DNA of 51,114 nt from Duodenibacillus massiliensis (lineage in GTDB: Bacteria; Pseudomonadota; Gammaproteobacteria; Burkholderiales; Burkholderiaceae_F). This document shows, piece after piece, positions 26,586 to 36,100 of this stretch. The notes beneath the pieces are model-generated. The model saw nothing but the letters and a program-made list of their open reading frames with translations. It was not told where the DNA came from and did not search any database. Both the position numbers and the translations under genes were made by a program. The DNA lies in contig NZ_LT635861.1 of assembly GCF_900128485.1 (NCBI RefSeq), forward strand, positions 156,741 to 207,854, in the 5' to 3' direction. How positions within the stretch are numbered: position 1 is the first letter of the stretch; each line of letters starts with the position of its first letter.

Positions 26586-27584
26586 TCAGTACTCACTGAA
26601 AAGCTCCGCCGCAACTTTGGCGTCGCGGCTCTCAAGGAGAATGAGCTGCAGCAGAATGCGCGCCTTTTGGGCTGAGAGCGTTCCCGCCGGAATAAATCCG
26701 GCCTTCTGCCACTTGGCAAGGCCTTCGGTGGTCATGCCGTCGCCGGTGCGGCTTGCCCGCACAATGAGAACCCCTTTTTCCGCGGCATCAAAAAGCCAGG
26801 GTTCGGAGGCTTCATGCACCGAGCCGTTGCCGGTGCCGGCGTAAATAATGCCCTTGGCACCGGCTTCGACCGCGGCGCGGATTAAAACACCGTCGTCATC
26901 GGCGTGGCTTGTGAGGATATCCACGCGCGGCAGCGGTCCCGCAGGCACCGTAAAGTCGCTTCGCACGGTATGTTTTTTGACGGGCGTCTGCAGATATTCC
27001 ACGTGGCTTCCGGCAATAAGGCCCAGGGCCCCAAAGTCGCCCCCGCCGAAGGCATCCGGATTGGTGGGGTGGCGTTTGGCGGCAAAGCGCGCGGAGTAGA
27101 TGCGGTCGTTAAAGACGATTAAAACGCCTTTGCCGGCACTTTCCGGGGCTGCGGCCGCGCGCACGGCGTTATAGAGATTAAAGGGGCCGTCGGCACTCAC
27201 GGCGGTGGCCGGGCGCATGGCGCCCGTAAAGACCACGGGCTTGGCGGTATGAAGCGTCAGATGCAGGAAAAACGCCGTCTCTTCCATCGTGTCCGTGCCG
27301 TGCGTGACGACAAAGCCGGCAACGTCGGGGTCAGAAGCGAGCGCCTCAATGCGTGAAGCCAGTTTGAGCCAGACGGCGGAGGTCATGGAACCCGAATCGA
27401 TGTTGCTGATCTGTTCGGCTTCAATTCGGGCAATATCGGAAAGTGCCGGGACCGTTGCGAGGATATCGTCCACGCGGACTTTGTCGATACTGTAGCCCGT
27501 TACCTGTACGGCGGAGGCGCCGGAACTCACAATGGTGCCGCCGGTTGCAAGAACCACGATTTTGGGAAGTTGTCTGTCACTCAC
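26586..27584 (-). CDS. L-asparaginase
   Basis: The enzyme hydrolyses asparagine to aspartate and ammonia. In this 332-aa protein the first catalytic threonine is T17 in ATGGTIVSSG and the second site is T97-D98 in THGTDTMEETA. Architecture and length fit the bacterial type I/II family. No signal peptide is visible, so it is probably cytoplasmic, although sequence features such as THGTDTMEETAFFL are shared with periplasmic type II enzymes. The aspartate product could be exchanged through the Dcu carrier. Confidence 0.92.
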   Translation of the reverse strand: MSDRQLPKIVVLATGGTIVSSGASAVQVTGYSIDKVRVDDILATVPALSDIARIEAEQISNIDSGSMTSAVWLKLASRIEALASDPDVAGFVVTHGTDTMEETAFFLHLTLHTAKPVVFTGAMRPATAVSADGPFNLYNAVRAAAAPESAGKGVLIVFNDRIYSARFAAKRHPTNPDAFGGGDFGALGLIAGSHVEYLQTPVKKHTVRSDFTVPAGPLPRVDILTSHADDDGVLIRAAVEAGAKGIIYAGTGNGSVHEASEPWLFDAAEKGVLIVRASRTGDGMTTEGLAKWQKAGFIPAGTLSAQKARILLQLILLESRDAKVAAELFSEY

Positions 27585-27621
27585 GGCACGCTCCTTTTGG
27601 GGTTTGAAGGAAAAAGTCGGG

Positions 27622-28452
27622 TCATTCGTCGGAGGCCTGAGCGCCCTGAATAACGGGTTTGCGCTTCAGTTCAGAAGCCTTGTTGGCAAGGTTCACAAAG
27701 TGAATGAGCGGAAGCTTTTCGGCGCGCTCCTGGGGGTCTACGCCGGCCGCGCGGATTTCCTCTTCCGTTAAAAGGACTGAGAGCGCATTTCTGAGCGTTT
27801 TTCGGCGCTGTCCGAAGGCGTTGGCAACGACCGAAGAGAGCATGTCAAAGTCCACCGGGAGCACTTCTTCGGCTCTTCGCGGAATCATGCGCACGACGGA
27901 ACTCACGACTTTGGGCGCGGGCGTAAAGGCGCCGGGCGGCACGTCAAAGAGCTTATGCATTTTGTAGCGCCACTGCAGCATTACCGAGAGTCTGCCGTAG
28001 GTTTTGGTGCCGGGAGCCGCCGTCATGCGGTCCACCACTTCGCGCTGCAGCATAAAGTGCTGGTCAATGACGCAGGAAGCCGCCTTCATGAGGTGAAACA
28101 GCAGAGGCGAGGAGATGTTGTAGGGGAGGTTTCCGACAACGCGCATGCGCTTTTCGCCGGCTACGGCCGTCCAATCAAGCGTGAGCGCATCGGCCTCAAT
28201 GAGCGTGAGTTCACTTTCGGCAAACTGGGTTTTAAGCCAGGCAGCAAGGTCGCGGTCGATTTCCACGGCGTTCACATGTCCGGCGCCGCCCACGAGTTCA
28301 CGGGTGAGCGCTGCCTGCCCCGGGCCGATTTCCACGATGAATTCCCCGGGCTGCGCGTCAACAGCGCGCGCAATTCTTGAAATCCAGTATTCGTCGTGCA
28401 GAAAATTCTGCCCGAAACGTTTGCGGGCGCGGTGTCCTTCCAGCATCTGCAT
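27622..28452 (-). CDS. rsmA: 16S rRNA dimethyladenosine transferase RsmA (KsgA)
   Basis: RsmA dimethylates two adjacent adenosines near the 3' end of 16S rRNA during small-subunit assembly. The 276-aa protein has RKRFGQNFLHD at the N-terminus, SAM motif EIGPGQAALT and catalytic motif NLPYNISSP. It is the last gene of lptD-surA-pdxA-rsmA, 22 bp after pdxA. Confidence 0.96.
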   Translation of the reverse strand: MQMLEGHRARKRFGQNFLHDEYWISRIARAVDAQPGEFIVEIGPGQAALTRELVGGAGHVNAVEIDRDLAAWLKTQFAESELTLIEADALTLDWTAVAGEKRMRVVGNLPYNISSPLLFHLMKAASCVIDQHFMLQREVVDRMTAAPGTKTYGRLSVMLQWRYKMHKLFDVPPGAFTPAPKVVSSVVRMIPRRAEEVLPVDFDMLSSVVANAFGQRRKTLRNALSVLLTEEEIRAAGVDPQERAEKLPLIHFVNLANKASELKRKPVIQGAQASDE

Positions 28453-28474
28453 GGCGTGTAACCTTTAAAAAAAA

Positions 28475-29443
28475 TCAAAACGAATAGTCGCCTGTGGCGT
28501 GGCGCACCATCTGACGCGCCAAATCGAGGGCCGCGGTCATGCTGCCGGTGTCGGCGATGTTTTTCCCGGCGATATCAAGGGCCGTTCCGTGATCGACTGA
28601 AGTGCGGATCCACGGCAGCCCCAGCGTCACGTTAATGCCGTGCCCGAAGCCTTCGCGTTTCAGTACAGGCAGCCCCTGATCATGGTACATACAGAGAATT
28701 GCGTCGTAGTGCCTTTCGTGCTCGCGTACGAAAATGGTGTCCGCGGGCCAGGGCCCGGTGACGGAAAAACCTTTTTGCTGCGCGCGGCCGATGGCCGGGG
28801 AGATGACGTCAATCTCTTCGCGGCCCATGTGCCCGGATTCGCCTGCGTGGGGGTTTAATCCCGTCACCGCAATTTTGGGGCCGGAAATCCCGAAGCGCTC
28901 TCTGAGGTCGCGCACGAGAATGCCGATCACGTCGTCTAAAAGTTCCCCGGTGATGGCGGCAGGAACTTTTGCGAGCGGCAGGTGCGTTGTCGCAAGCGCT
29001 ACGCGCAGGGCGTCCGCCTTTTCGCTTGACGTGAGCATCATCACAACGCGCTTGACGCGGCTTCTGCCGGCAAAAAACTCGGTGTGCCCGGTAAATTCAA
29101 GACCGGAATCGGAAATGATGCTTTTTTGCACGGGGCCGGTGGTGACCGCGCTGAAGGTCCCCGCTAACGCGCCGTCGCAGGCGCATTTCAGTGTCTCCAC
29201 AACGTAGGGGGCATTGCGCACATCAAGCCTGCCCGGGACCACGGGGGCGGCAAGCGGGATATTGTGAAAACGGACGTTGGCGGGAAATGCTGAGGGAAGG
29301 CCGGCTTTTTCGGCCGTTTCCCTCAGAAACCGTTCGTCGCCGATCAGGGTGACGGGAAAGTCGGCGGCAAAAGCCGCCTTTACCGACACTTCCGGCCCGA
29401 TGCCGGCGGGCTCTCCGGTGGTAACCGCAACGGGTGAAACCAT
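28475..29443 (-). CDS. pdxA: 4-hydroxythreonine-4-phosphate dehydrogenase PdxA
   Basis: PdxA oxidises 4-hydroxythreonine phosphate in pyridoxal phosphate synthesis. The 322-aa protein has TTGEPAGIGPEVSVKA at the N-terminus, metal-binding histidines in FTGHTEFFAG and CMYHDQGLPVLK, and GLPWIRTSVDHGTALDIAG near the C-terminus. It is 20 bp downstream of surA. Confidence 0.96.
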   Translation of the reverse strand: MVSPVAVTTGEPAGIGPEVSVKAAFAADFPVTLIGDERFLRETAEKAGLPSAFPANVRFHNIPLAAPVVPGRLDVRNAPYVVETLKCACDGALAGTFSAVTTGPVQKSIISDSGLEFTGHTEFFAGRSRVKRVVMMLTSSEKADALRVALATTHLPLAKVPAAITGELLDDVIGILVRDLRERFGISGPKIAVTGLNPHAGESGHMGREEIDVISPAIGRAQQKGFSVTGPWPADTIFVREHERHYDAILCMYHDQGLPVLKREGFGHGINVTLGLPWIRTSVDHGTALDIAGKNIADTGSMTAALDLARQMVRHATGDYSF

Positions 29444-29463
29444 AGGTCAGCCCTCCTTACGGC

Positions 29464-30846
29464 TTAAAGGTTGTCGCGGCGGATGTCGACGTAAGCCTTG
29501 TCGTGCAGTTCGCGCTGCCAGGTGGCAACGGCTTCGGCGAGTTTCTTTTCGCGCAGGGCCTGACGGGCAGCCAGACGTGAGCGCGTTGCGTCAGCAACCT
29601 GCGTGCGGCGTTCCACCACCTGGATGAGGTGGTAGCCGAAGGGCGAGCGAACCGGATCGGAAATCTCACCGGGCTTGAGGTTTTTCATCGCCGCTTCAAA
29701 TTCCGGGACGGTGTCGCCGGGCAGGAGCCACCCGAGGTCACCGCCGCGCGTGGCGGAAGCATCTGCGGAATTTAAGCGGGCAAAGGTGGCGAAGTCAGCT
29801 TCACCCTTTTGCACGCGCTGCTTGATGTCGTTTAAGCGGCGCACCACCTGAGCTTCGGGCATCAGGTCCGAAGCAAACATCAGGATGTGACGCACGTGGG
29901 TCTGCTCAACCGGAGCACCCGCCAGTTTTGCCTTCACGCCGTCGCGTTCGCCGACAAGCTTGATGATGTGAATGGAGCTGTCGCCTTCAATCAGTGTGCT
30001 GTAGCCGGTTTTTACATTATTTTTGATGGCCTGCCAGAAAACGGAGGGCAGACGGGTGGAGTCGCGCCAGCCGAGGTCCCCGCCTTCCATCGCATCGGAC
30101 GCCTTGGAATAGGCGGCAGCAAGCTTTGCAAAGTCCTCACCCTTTTGCACGCGCTCAAGGATGTCTTCAGCAAGCGCCTTTACTTTGCGCCCTTCCTCGC
30201 TTTCAATGCCGTCGGCGGGCAGGGGCAGCAGGATATGCTCCACGCGGTATTCCATCGTGTCGCTGCCCGTAAAGCCCGCCTGTTCGGCGAGATACGCGTC
30301 CACTTCGCTTTCCGGAATGTTGATCTTGGAGTCAACTTCCCGCTCGCGCAGCCGCTGCTGCGTGATTTCATCGCGGATCTGGCTGCGGAAAGCAGACCAG
30401 GACACCCCTTCGTCGCGCAGGCGGCTTCTGAGTTCGTCCGTGGTGAGCTTGTTGTTGCGGGCGATCTGTTCAATCGAAGCCGTCACCATCTGCTCGTCCA
30501 CACGCACGCCGATTTCGCGCGCTCTCTGCTGCATGGCCTTTTCCGTGATGAGGCGGTCCAAAACCTGCGCTCTGAGCTGCGGCATCGGCGGGAGCTCAAT
30601 ATTTTGGCGGCGCAGGTTGACGGCAACCTGACGCACGCGGTTTTGCAGTTCAAACTCGGTGATGACGTCGTTGTTGACCACCGCAACGATGCGGTCAAGC
30701 GGCCGGTAATTGGCGTCCGGATCGATCGTCACTTCCCCTGCGGTCACAGGTTCGGTCGTTTCGGTAATGGTCTGAGCCTGCAGGGCAAAGGTGCCCGTGA
30801 GGGCTGCGGCCACGGCCGCACGGATCAGTTTACTGGTAATAGTCAT
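29464..30846 (-). CDS. surA: Periplasmic chaperone / peptidyl-prolyl isomerase SurA
   Basis: SurA escorts outer-membrane proteins across the periplasm, including LptD, encoded just upstream. The 460-aa protein has a signal peptide (residues 1-25, about ALQAQT), an N-terminal chaperone domain, and two parvulin domains starting near YRVEHILLPLP and THVRHILMFAS. ATG 30846 is chosen because it gives the signal peptide; it overlaps the lptD 3' end by 17 bp. Confidence 0.95.
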   Translation of the reverse strand: MTITSKLIRAAVAAALTGTFALQAQTITETTEPVTAGEVTIDPDANYRPLDRIVAVVNNDVITEFELQNRVRQVAVNLRRQNIELPPMPQLRAQVLDRLITEKAMQQRAREIGVRVDEQMVTASIEQIARNNKLTTDELRSRLRDEGVSWSAFRSQIRDEITQQRLREREVDSKINIPESEVDAYLAEQAGFTGSDTMEYRVEHILLPLPADGIESEEGRKVKALAEDILERVQKGEDFAKLAAAYSKASDAMEGGDLGWRDSTRLPSVFWQAIKNNVKTGYSTLIEGDSSIHIIKLVGERDGVKAKLAGAPVEQTHVRHILMFASDLMPEAQVVRRLNDIKQRVQKGEADFATFARLNSADASATRGGDLGWLLPGDTVPEFEAAMKNLKPGEISDPVRSPFGYHLIQVVERRTQVADATRSRLAARQALREKKLAEAVATWQRELHDKAYVDIRRDNL

Positions 30847-33187
30847 AGGTTCCGACGGTTGAAGGAATAGGACTCTGCGTCTGGTAGCCGCGGATGCCGC
30901 GCGTGAGCGCTGCAAGCGGGCTGCTGCCGATGGAGCCTAAACCAGTCAGTTCGAGCTGTAAGTAAAAATTCGTTTCACGGGAGTCGTTGCTCGAGGTGTA
31001 GCGCTGTGCCACCGCGCGCACCGTCCAGCAGTCGGCGCGGTGTTCAAAGCCCACAAGGCTTTCGATGAACTTGCCGTGATCAAAGGAGTAGTTCTGGCGC
31101 GCGAGAATATACCAGCGCTCCGATAAGGGCCACTGCATCGAGAAATCGACCTGGCGGATGTACTTGTCCTCGTCGTACCCGTCATGGTTGTACTGAATGC
31201 GGTTGTAGCGGCCTGCGAGAAGGTCGTTGTAGCTTGCGCGGTTGTAGCGGTAGTAAAGCCCCATCACCGACATGGGTTTGGGCTGCCAGCGCACGCCCGC
31301 GTTGGCGCGTTCAAGCTTACTTCTGTCGTAGGAGTACTGCGCGTAGGCACTTGCATTGATGTTGCGCGTAAGGCGCGCTCCAACGGTTGCGAGAAGGTCG
31401 CCCTTACTGTCGTCCATCCGGATGCGCGTGCCGTCAATTGCGGTGCGCTGATCGTTAAAGTAGTAGCGCTGCCCGAGGCCCGCCTTAAACCACTCGAGAC
31501 CTGTTTCCGAATCAATAAAGCGCGTTGTGACGGCGGCGGAGACCTGATTGGTTTCGCCCACACGGTCCCAGCCCGCATATTCGTTGGCGTTAAAAAGCTG
31601 GGCAAAGCCGGCGTCAATCACGTCCGTGTCAAAAAGCGGAATCTCGCTTTGGTCGCGCTCGGGAATGTAGGCGTAAAAGAGCCGGGGCTCCAGGGTCTGC
31701 ACCGTGTCGCGTCCGAAAAGCGACATGTTCTTTTCAAAAATAAGGCCCGAATCAACCGAAAACACCGGAACCGTGCGCGAGATGCTGGTTTCGCCGAACT
31801 CGCGGCTGTAGGGCGTGTCAAGCGAATACCAGGTGCCGATGAGTTCGGCCTGCGGCTTAATGAACCAGCCGGCTCCCTGCAGCGGATAGGCAATCTTCTG
31901 GCTTACCACAAGGCGGTCGCCGTCGGAGAAGTGCTCCACATCGTTGTTGTTGTACCAGCGGTTGCCCAAAACATGCTTAAAACGCGTGGCGTCAAGGGTT
32001 GTCGTGAGTTCAAACCCGGCGGCGTCAGAAAGGTAGGCGTTCCATGTGAGCTGCGGGACGCGCTCGTAGGGGCGGTCGTAGGCGAGAATCTCAAGGGCCT
32101 GATGCTGATTGACTCTGAGTGCGGCGTTCCACCAGCTCCCCGAATAGGTGAGCCAATAGTCCTGCGCGAGAAGATCTTCGGTTGCGGAGCGGATGCCGCC
32201 CGCGAAGTCATCGGGATAGTCCTTGTCGCTCACACGGTTGTAGTTCACGCCGTAGGTAAAGCCCTGCCAGGCGCCGCGCACGTCGGCGGTGATGCCCCAG
32301 CGCTTTTCATCGCGCTCACGATCCTGCGGCATGTATTCGCCCGCGAGGACTCCTTCGATAAAGCGCTGTTTAAACCGCACCTCAGAACCCAGCCCCACGC
32401 CGCGCTTACTCATCACCCGCGGCGTGAGCGTGAGGTCGTAATTGGGCGCGATATTAAAGTAGTAGGGCAGTGAGAGGTCAAGCCCGCGGGAGGAACTCAT
32501 GCCGAGCGTGGGCGTCAAAAGTCCGCTTTTGCGCTCCTGCGTCATGGGAAAGGAAAACCAGGGGGTGCCCAGAACCGGAATGCCCCCCAGGTGGAGCACG
32601 GCGCCCGTGCCGGTACCCTGCTGGGCATATTCATCCAGACTCACCTCGTTCATAGTGATCCACCAGCTGTTGTCGCCCTTGGGACAGGTGGTAAGAAGCA
32701 CGTCCGTGAGTTCGGTGATGTCGTCGGTCTTAAGCCGGATGCAGCTGGCTTCGGCTCTTAAGCGCCTCGGGGCATACTCGTACTCGGCGTTTTGGGCTTC
32801 CCCGGTTTCGTTGTCGAGCTGATAGGTGAGTTTCGGGGCTTTGACGCTCGAACCCTTGCGGGCAACGAGCGCGTTACCTTCGGCCGCGACTTCACCGGTA
32901 GCCTGCGTGTAGGTGATGCGGTCGGCTTTGACGACACTGCCGGCGTGGCGCACCTCGGCGTTGCCGGACAAAACGAGCTCGGTCTGAGGCGACCCTTCAA
33001 TCACTTCGGCCGAGACAATGCTTGCGCCTTTTTGTAAAAGCGCGGCGTCGTCATTGAGACGGCTTTCAGACGCAAGCGCGAGTTTCTCGCCGGAGACGTC
33101 CTGTGCGTAAAGGCCGGGCGCGGCAAGAGCGCACGAAACGGCGGCAGCAAGCGTCAGAAGACGCGGATGCGAAGTATTCCGGGGCAT
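30830..33187 (-). CDS. lptD: LPS-assembly outer-membrane protein LptD
   Basis: LptD is the beta-barrel that inserts lipopolysaccharide into the outer leaflet. The 785-aa protein has a signal peptide (cleavage after ALAAPGLYA), an N-terminal OstA/LptA jellyroll (about 55-170, ELVLSGNAEVRHAGSVVKADRI) and a large C-terminal barrel rich in aromatic strands. Cysteines near 147 and 167 and near the C-terminus could form the family disulfides. It heads the operon lptD-surA-pdxA-rsmA and is divergent from amgK. Confidence 0.95.
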   Translation of the reverse strand: MPRNTSHPRLLTLAAAVSCALAAPGLYAQDVSGEKLALASESRLNDDAALLQKGASIVSAEVIEGSPQTELVLSGNAEVRHAGSVVKADRITYTQATGEVAAEGNALVARKGSSVKAPKLTYQLDNETGEAQNAEYEYAPRRLRAEASCIRLKTDDITELTDVLLTTCPKGDNSWWITMNEVSLDEYAQQGTGTGAVLHLGGIPVLGTPWFSFPMTQERKSGLLTPTLGMSSSRGLDLSLPYYFNIAPNYDLTLTPRVMSKRGVGLGSEVRFKQRFIEGVLAGEYMPQDRERDEKRWGITADVRGAWQGFTYGVNYNRVSDKDYPDDFAGGIRSATEDLLAQDYWLTYSGSWWNAALRVNQHQALEILAYDRPYERVPQLTWNAYLSDAAGFELTTTLDATRFKHVLGNRWYNNNDVEHFSDGDRLVVSQKIAYPLQGAGWFIKPQAELIGTWYSLDTPYSREFGETSISRTVPVFSVDSGLIFEKNMSLFGRDTVQTLEPRLFYAYIPERDQSEIPLFDTDVIDAGFAQLFNANEYAGWDRVGETNQVSAAVTTRFIDSETGLEWFKAGLGQRYYFNDQRTAIDGTRIRMDDSKGDLLATVGARLTRNINASAYAQYSYDRSKLERANAGVRWQPKPMSVMGLYYRYNRASYNDLLAGRYNRIQYNHDGYDEDKYIRQVDFSMQWPLSERWYILARQNYSFDHGKFIESLVGFEHRADCWTVRAVAQRYTSSNDSRETNFYLQLELTGLGSIGSSPLAALTRGIRGYQTQSPIPSTVGTYDYYQ

Positions 33188-33270
33188 GAGGCTTTATAGT
33201 GTTGGATTCCAAAACCGATCCTGTGATTATAGGGGGGTCGGTCTTCTTTCTATCTGACAAAGTTGGGTTT

Positions 33271-34296
33271 ATGAGCGATACGGCAAAGGGTGATGCGCGT
33301 CTGGCGTGCGCGGTTAAGTGGCTCAGGGGCCTTGATGCGGCCTACGGCATTGATACGGAATCGATTGCCCCGGCAAGCGTTGACGCGAGTTTCAGGCGCT
33401 ACTTCCGAGTGAGCGGCAAAGACGGCAAAACGTTCATTGTGATGGACGCGCCGCCCGATAAAGAACCCATTGCCCCCTTTGTCCGGATTGACGGCCTGAT
33501 GCAGGCCGCGGGCCTCAACGTCCCGCAGCTCTTTGAAACGGATGAAGCGCAGGGCTTTATTCTCATGAATGACCTCGGGCGCGAGACGTTTTTAAATGTG
33601 CTTGATGAGAAAAACGCGCCGGCGCTTTTTGATGCCGCAACCGACGCTCTGGTGCAGTGGCAGGCGGCAAGCCGCCCGGGTGTGCTACCGGAATACGATA
33701 AGGCCGTTCTTTCCCGCGAAATCCATCTCTTTAACGAGTGGTACGTTGCCAAACACCGCAAGTTCACGATGAGCGAAAAGCAGACGGCGGTGATTGAGGC
33801 GGTTTTTGACAAAATCATTGCCAACAACCTTGCGGAAGCCCGCGTCTTCGTGCACCGCGACTTCATGCCGCGCAACCTCATGGTAAGTGACCCGCTTCCC
33901 GGCGTACTTGACTTTCAGGATGCGCTTTACGGGCACGTAAGTTACGACATCGCAAGTCTGATGCGTGACGCCTTTGTAAGCTGGGACGAAGAGTTTGTGC
34001 TCGATATCACGATCCGCTACTGGGAAAAGGCCCGTAAGGCAGGAATCCCTGTTCCGAAGGATTTCGGCAGCTTCTGGCGCGACGTGGAGTGGGCCGGGAT
34101 TCAGCGTCACTTAAAGGTTCTCGGGATTTTCGCGCGCACCAAGTACCGGGACGGACGGGAAAAGTACATCGCCGATACGCCGCGGTTTGTGCGCTATGTG
34201 CGGCAGACCGCGAACCGCTACGATGAATTAAAGCCCCTTAACTGGCTCTTGGACTGCTTTGAAGAAGAAAAACTCATTCAGGGGTACACATACTGA
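33271..34296 (+). CDS. amgK: N-acetylmuramate/N-acetylglucosamine kinase AmgK
   Basis: AmgK phosphorylates MurNAc at the anomeric position in peptidoglycan recycling. The 341-aa protein belongs to the aminoglycoside phosphotransferase fold: FVHRDFMPRNLMV is the catalytic loop and VLDFQDALYGHVSYD the metal-binding loop. The neighbour murU and the divergent lptD are arranged as in Pseudomonas, which supports the assignment. ATG 33271 is chosen; the frame is open to 33199. Confidence 0.92.
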   Translation: MSDTAKGDARLACAVKWLRGLDAAYGIDTESIAPASVDASFRRYFRVSGKDGKTFIVMDAPPDKEPIAPFVRIDGLMQAAGLNVPQLFETDEAQGFILMNDLGRETFLNVLDEKNAPALFDAATDALVQWQAASRPGVLPEYDKAVLSREIHLFNEWYVAKHRKFTMSEKQTAVIEAVFDKIIANNLAEARVFVHRDFMPRNLMVSDPLPGVLDFQDALYGHVSYDIASLMRDAFVSWDEEFVLDITIRYWEKARKAGIPVPKDFGSFWRDVEWAGIQRHLKVLGIFARTKYRDGREKYIADTPRFVRYVRQTANRYDELKPLNWLLDCFEEEKLIQGYTY

Positions 34297-34297
34297 G

Positions 34298-35008
34298 ATG
34301 CGGGCACTGATTTTTGCCGCGGGACGCGGCAGCCGCTTAAGGCCGCATACCGACTGGGTACCGAAGCCCTTGTTGCCCGTCGGAAAGTACCGGCTCTGGG
34401 ACTGGCAGATTTCGGGGCTGAAAAAGGCGGGCATCACCGATCTCGTCGTGAATACCGCATACCTTGCCGACGCCTTTGAGCCGATGCCCGAAGCGTATGC
34501 CGCGCGCGGCATCACGATGAAAATCAGCCGCGAGGGCGATAAGGAAACGGACGCGCTTGAAACCCGCGGGGGGATTGCCAAAGCGCTTCCCCTGTTAACC
34601 GACGGCGTGACGCCTTTTGTCGCGGTCGCGGGTGACGTCGTGCACGACTACCCGATGGAAAGACTCAACGCAAAAGCCGCTGAGATTGAGGCGGGCGACT
34701 ACGACGCCTTTATGGTGGCGGTTCCCAATCCCGGGTTTCATGTCAGGGGCGACATGACGGTCGCCGCTGACGGCACGGTGCGTCCGGGCGCGGGGCCTCA
34801 TACCTACGGCTGCATCATGGTGGTGTCGCCCAAAATTTTCGTTAACGTCAGACCCGTTGCCGCCAAACTTTTCCCCTGGATCTGGCAGAAGGCGCGCGTG
34901 CGCGCCGAGGTTTGGGACGGATTCTGGGGCAATATCGGGTCGGCCGCGCAGTACGAAGCGCTTTGTGAAGAAAACCGCACAACTCCTTTTCATCTTTTTG
35001 ACGAATGA
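34298..35008 (+). CDS. murU: N-acetylmuramate-1-phosphate uridylyltransferase MurU
   Basis: MurU converts MurNAc-1-phosphate to UDP-MurNAc, bypassing de novo synthesis and fosfomycin-sensitive MurA. The 236-aa protein starts MRALIFAAGRGSRLRPHTDWVPKPLLPVG, the nucleotidyltransferase signature. The start is one base after the amgK stop (TGAGATG) and the 3' end overlaps the next gene by ATGA. Confidence 0.92.
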   Translation: MRALIFAAGRGSRLRPHTDWVPKPLLPVGKYRLWDWQISGLKKAGITDLVVNTAYLADAFEPMPEAYAARGITMKISREGDKETDALETRGGIAKALPLLTDGVTPFVAVAGDVVHDYPMERLNAKAAEIEAGDYDAFMVAVPNPGFHVRGDMTVAADGTVRPGAGPHTYGCIMVVSPKIFVNVRPVAAKLFPWIWQKARVRAEVWDGFWGNIGSAAQYEALCEENRTTPFHLFDE

Positions 35009-36075
35009 CATTGCTTTTGACGCCTGAGACGGCACAGTTTCGTGAAACCTTCGGGGTGGCGCACGCCCTGATGAATGCGCCGATGGCTGATATTGCCGGG
35101 CCAGCGCTTGCGGCGGCGGTGAGTAACGCCGGGGGGCTCGGGATCCTGGCGGCTGACTTTATGACGCCTGAGGAAACGGCGGCGGCCGTTAAAGAAGTGC
35201 GGGGCCTTACGGATCGGCCCTTTGCCGTCAATGTCCGCTCGCCCGCGCGCGGCGCGTTTGACGAAAAAGGAGCGGCGGAAACCGAAGAAGCGCTTGAGGC
35301 TTTAAAAGCTGATCTCGGCTGCGCAGGGGTTCGGTTTTCGCTTCCTGACTTTGAAAAGCAGCTTGACGTTTTGATTGCACTGAAGGTTCCTGCGGTGTCG
35401 GTTACCTTCGGGGGCTTACGCGAGGTCTATGCGGAAAAGCTCACCGCTGCCGGCATCCGCATGATTGCGGCCGCGACAACCTTAAGGGAAGTGAAGGTGA
35501 TGCGTTCGGCTCAGGCTCACTGCATCGTGGTGCAGGGCATTGAAGCGGGCGGCCCAAGGCTCAATTTTGAAGTGGCCGACACCGAAGCGCAGGTGGGGCT
35601 CATGAGCCTCATCGGCCCGGCGGCACGCGTGAGTAATGTTCCCGTTGCGGCTTCAGGCGGCATCATGACGGGCCGGCAGGCTGCGGCGGCGCTCATGCTC
35701 GGGGCCGGGGCCGTGCAGGCGGGCACGGTGTTTCTTGCGGCTCCCGAAAGCGGCGCACATCCCGCACACAAGCGGGCGCTTCAGTTTGCTTCCGACAGCA
35801 TAACGAGGCTCACGCGCGTTGCGTCGGGGAGACTGACCCGTGTGATCGCAAACGGCCTTGTCGAAGCGGCCGAGGAGGCCCGGGCTGACCGTGCGGCTTA
35901 TCCCGCGCAGCTCTCTGTCATGCGGCCCGTGGAAGTTGCGGCACGGCGGGAGAATCGGGATGATCTGATGGAATTTGCCTGCGGACAGGGCGCGTGTGAA
36001 GCGCGGGCGCTGCCTGCGGCGAAGATTGCCGAAAAACTCATCCGGGAATGCGCCGAAGCAGGGGTTGATCTCTGA
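35005..36075 (+). CDS. Nitronate monooxygenase / 2-nitropropane dioxygenase-like flavoprotein
   Basis: The 356-aa FMN-binding TIM barrel opens with MNAPMADIAGPALAAAVSNAGGLGIL and has VVQGIEAGG and VAASGGIMTGRQAAAALMLGAGAVQAGTVFL, the phosphate-binding segment. Such enzymes oxidise nitronates; a FabK-like enoyl reductase is possible from sequence alone. It overlaps murU by 4 bp and probably shares its operon. Confidence 0.87.
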   Translation: MTLLLTPETAQFRETFGVAHALMNAPMADIAGPALAAAVSNAGGLGILAADFMTPEETAAAVKEVRGLTDRPFAVNVRSPARGAFDEKGAAETEEALEALKADLGCAGVRFSLPDFEKQLDVLIALKVPAVSVTFGGLREVYAEKLTAAGIRMIAAATTLREVKVMRSAQAHCIVVQGIEAGGPRLNFEVADTEAQVGLMSLIGPAARVSNVPVAASGGIMTGRQAAAALMLGAGAVQAGTVFLAAPESGAHPAHKRALQFASDSITRLTRVASGRLTRVIANGLVEAAEEARADRAAYPAQLSVMRPVEVAARRENRDDLMEFACGQGACEARALPAAKIAEKLIRECAEAGVDL

Positions 36076-36100
36076 GACAGCTGAACAAAAGGTGGAAAGA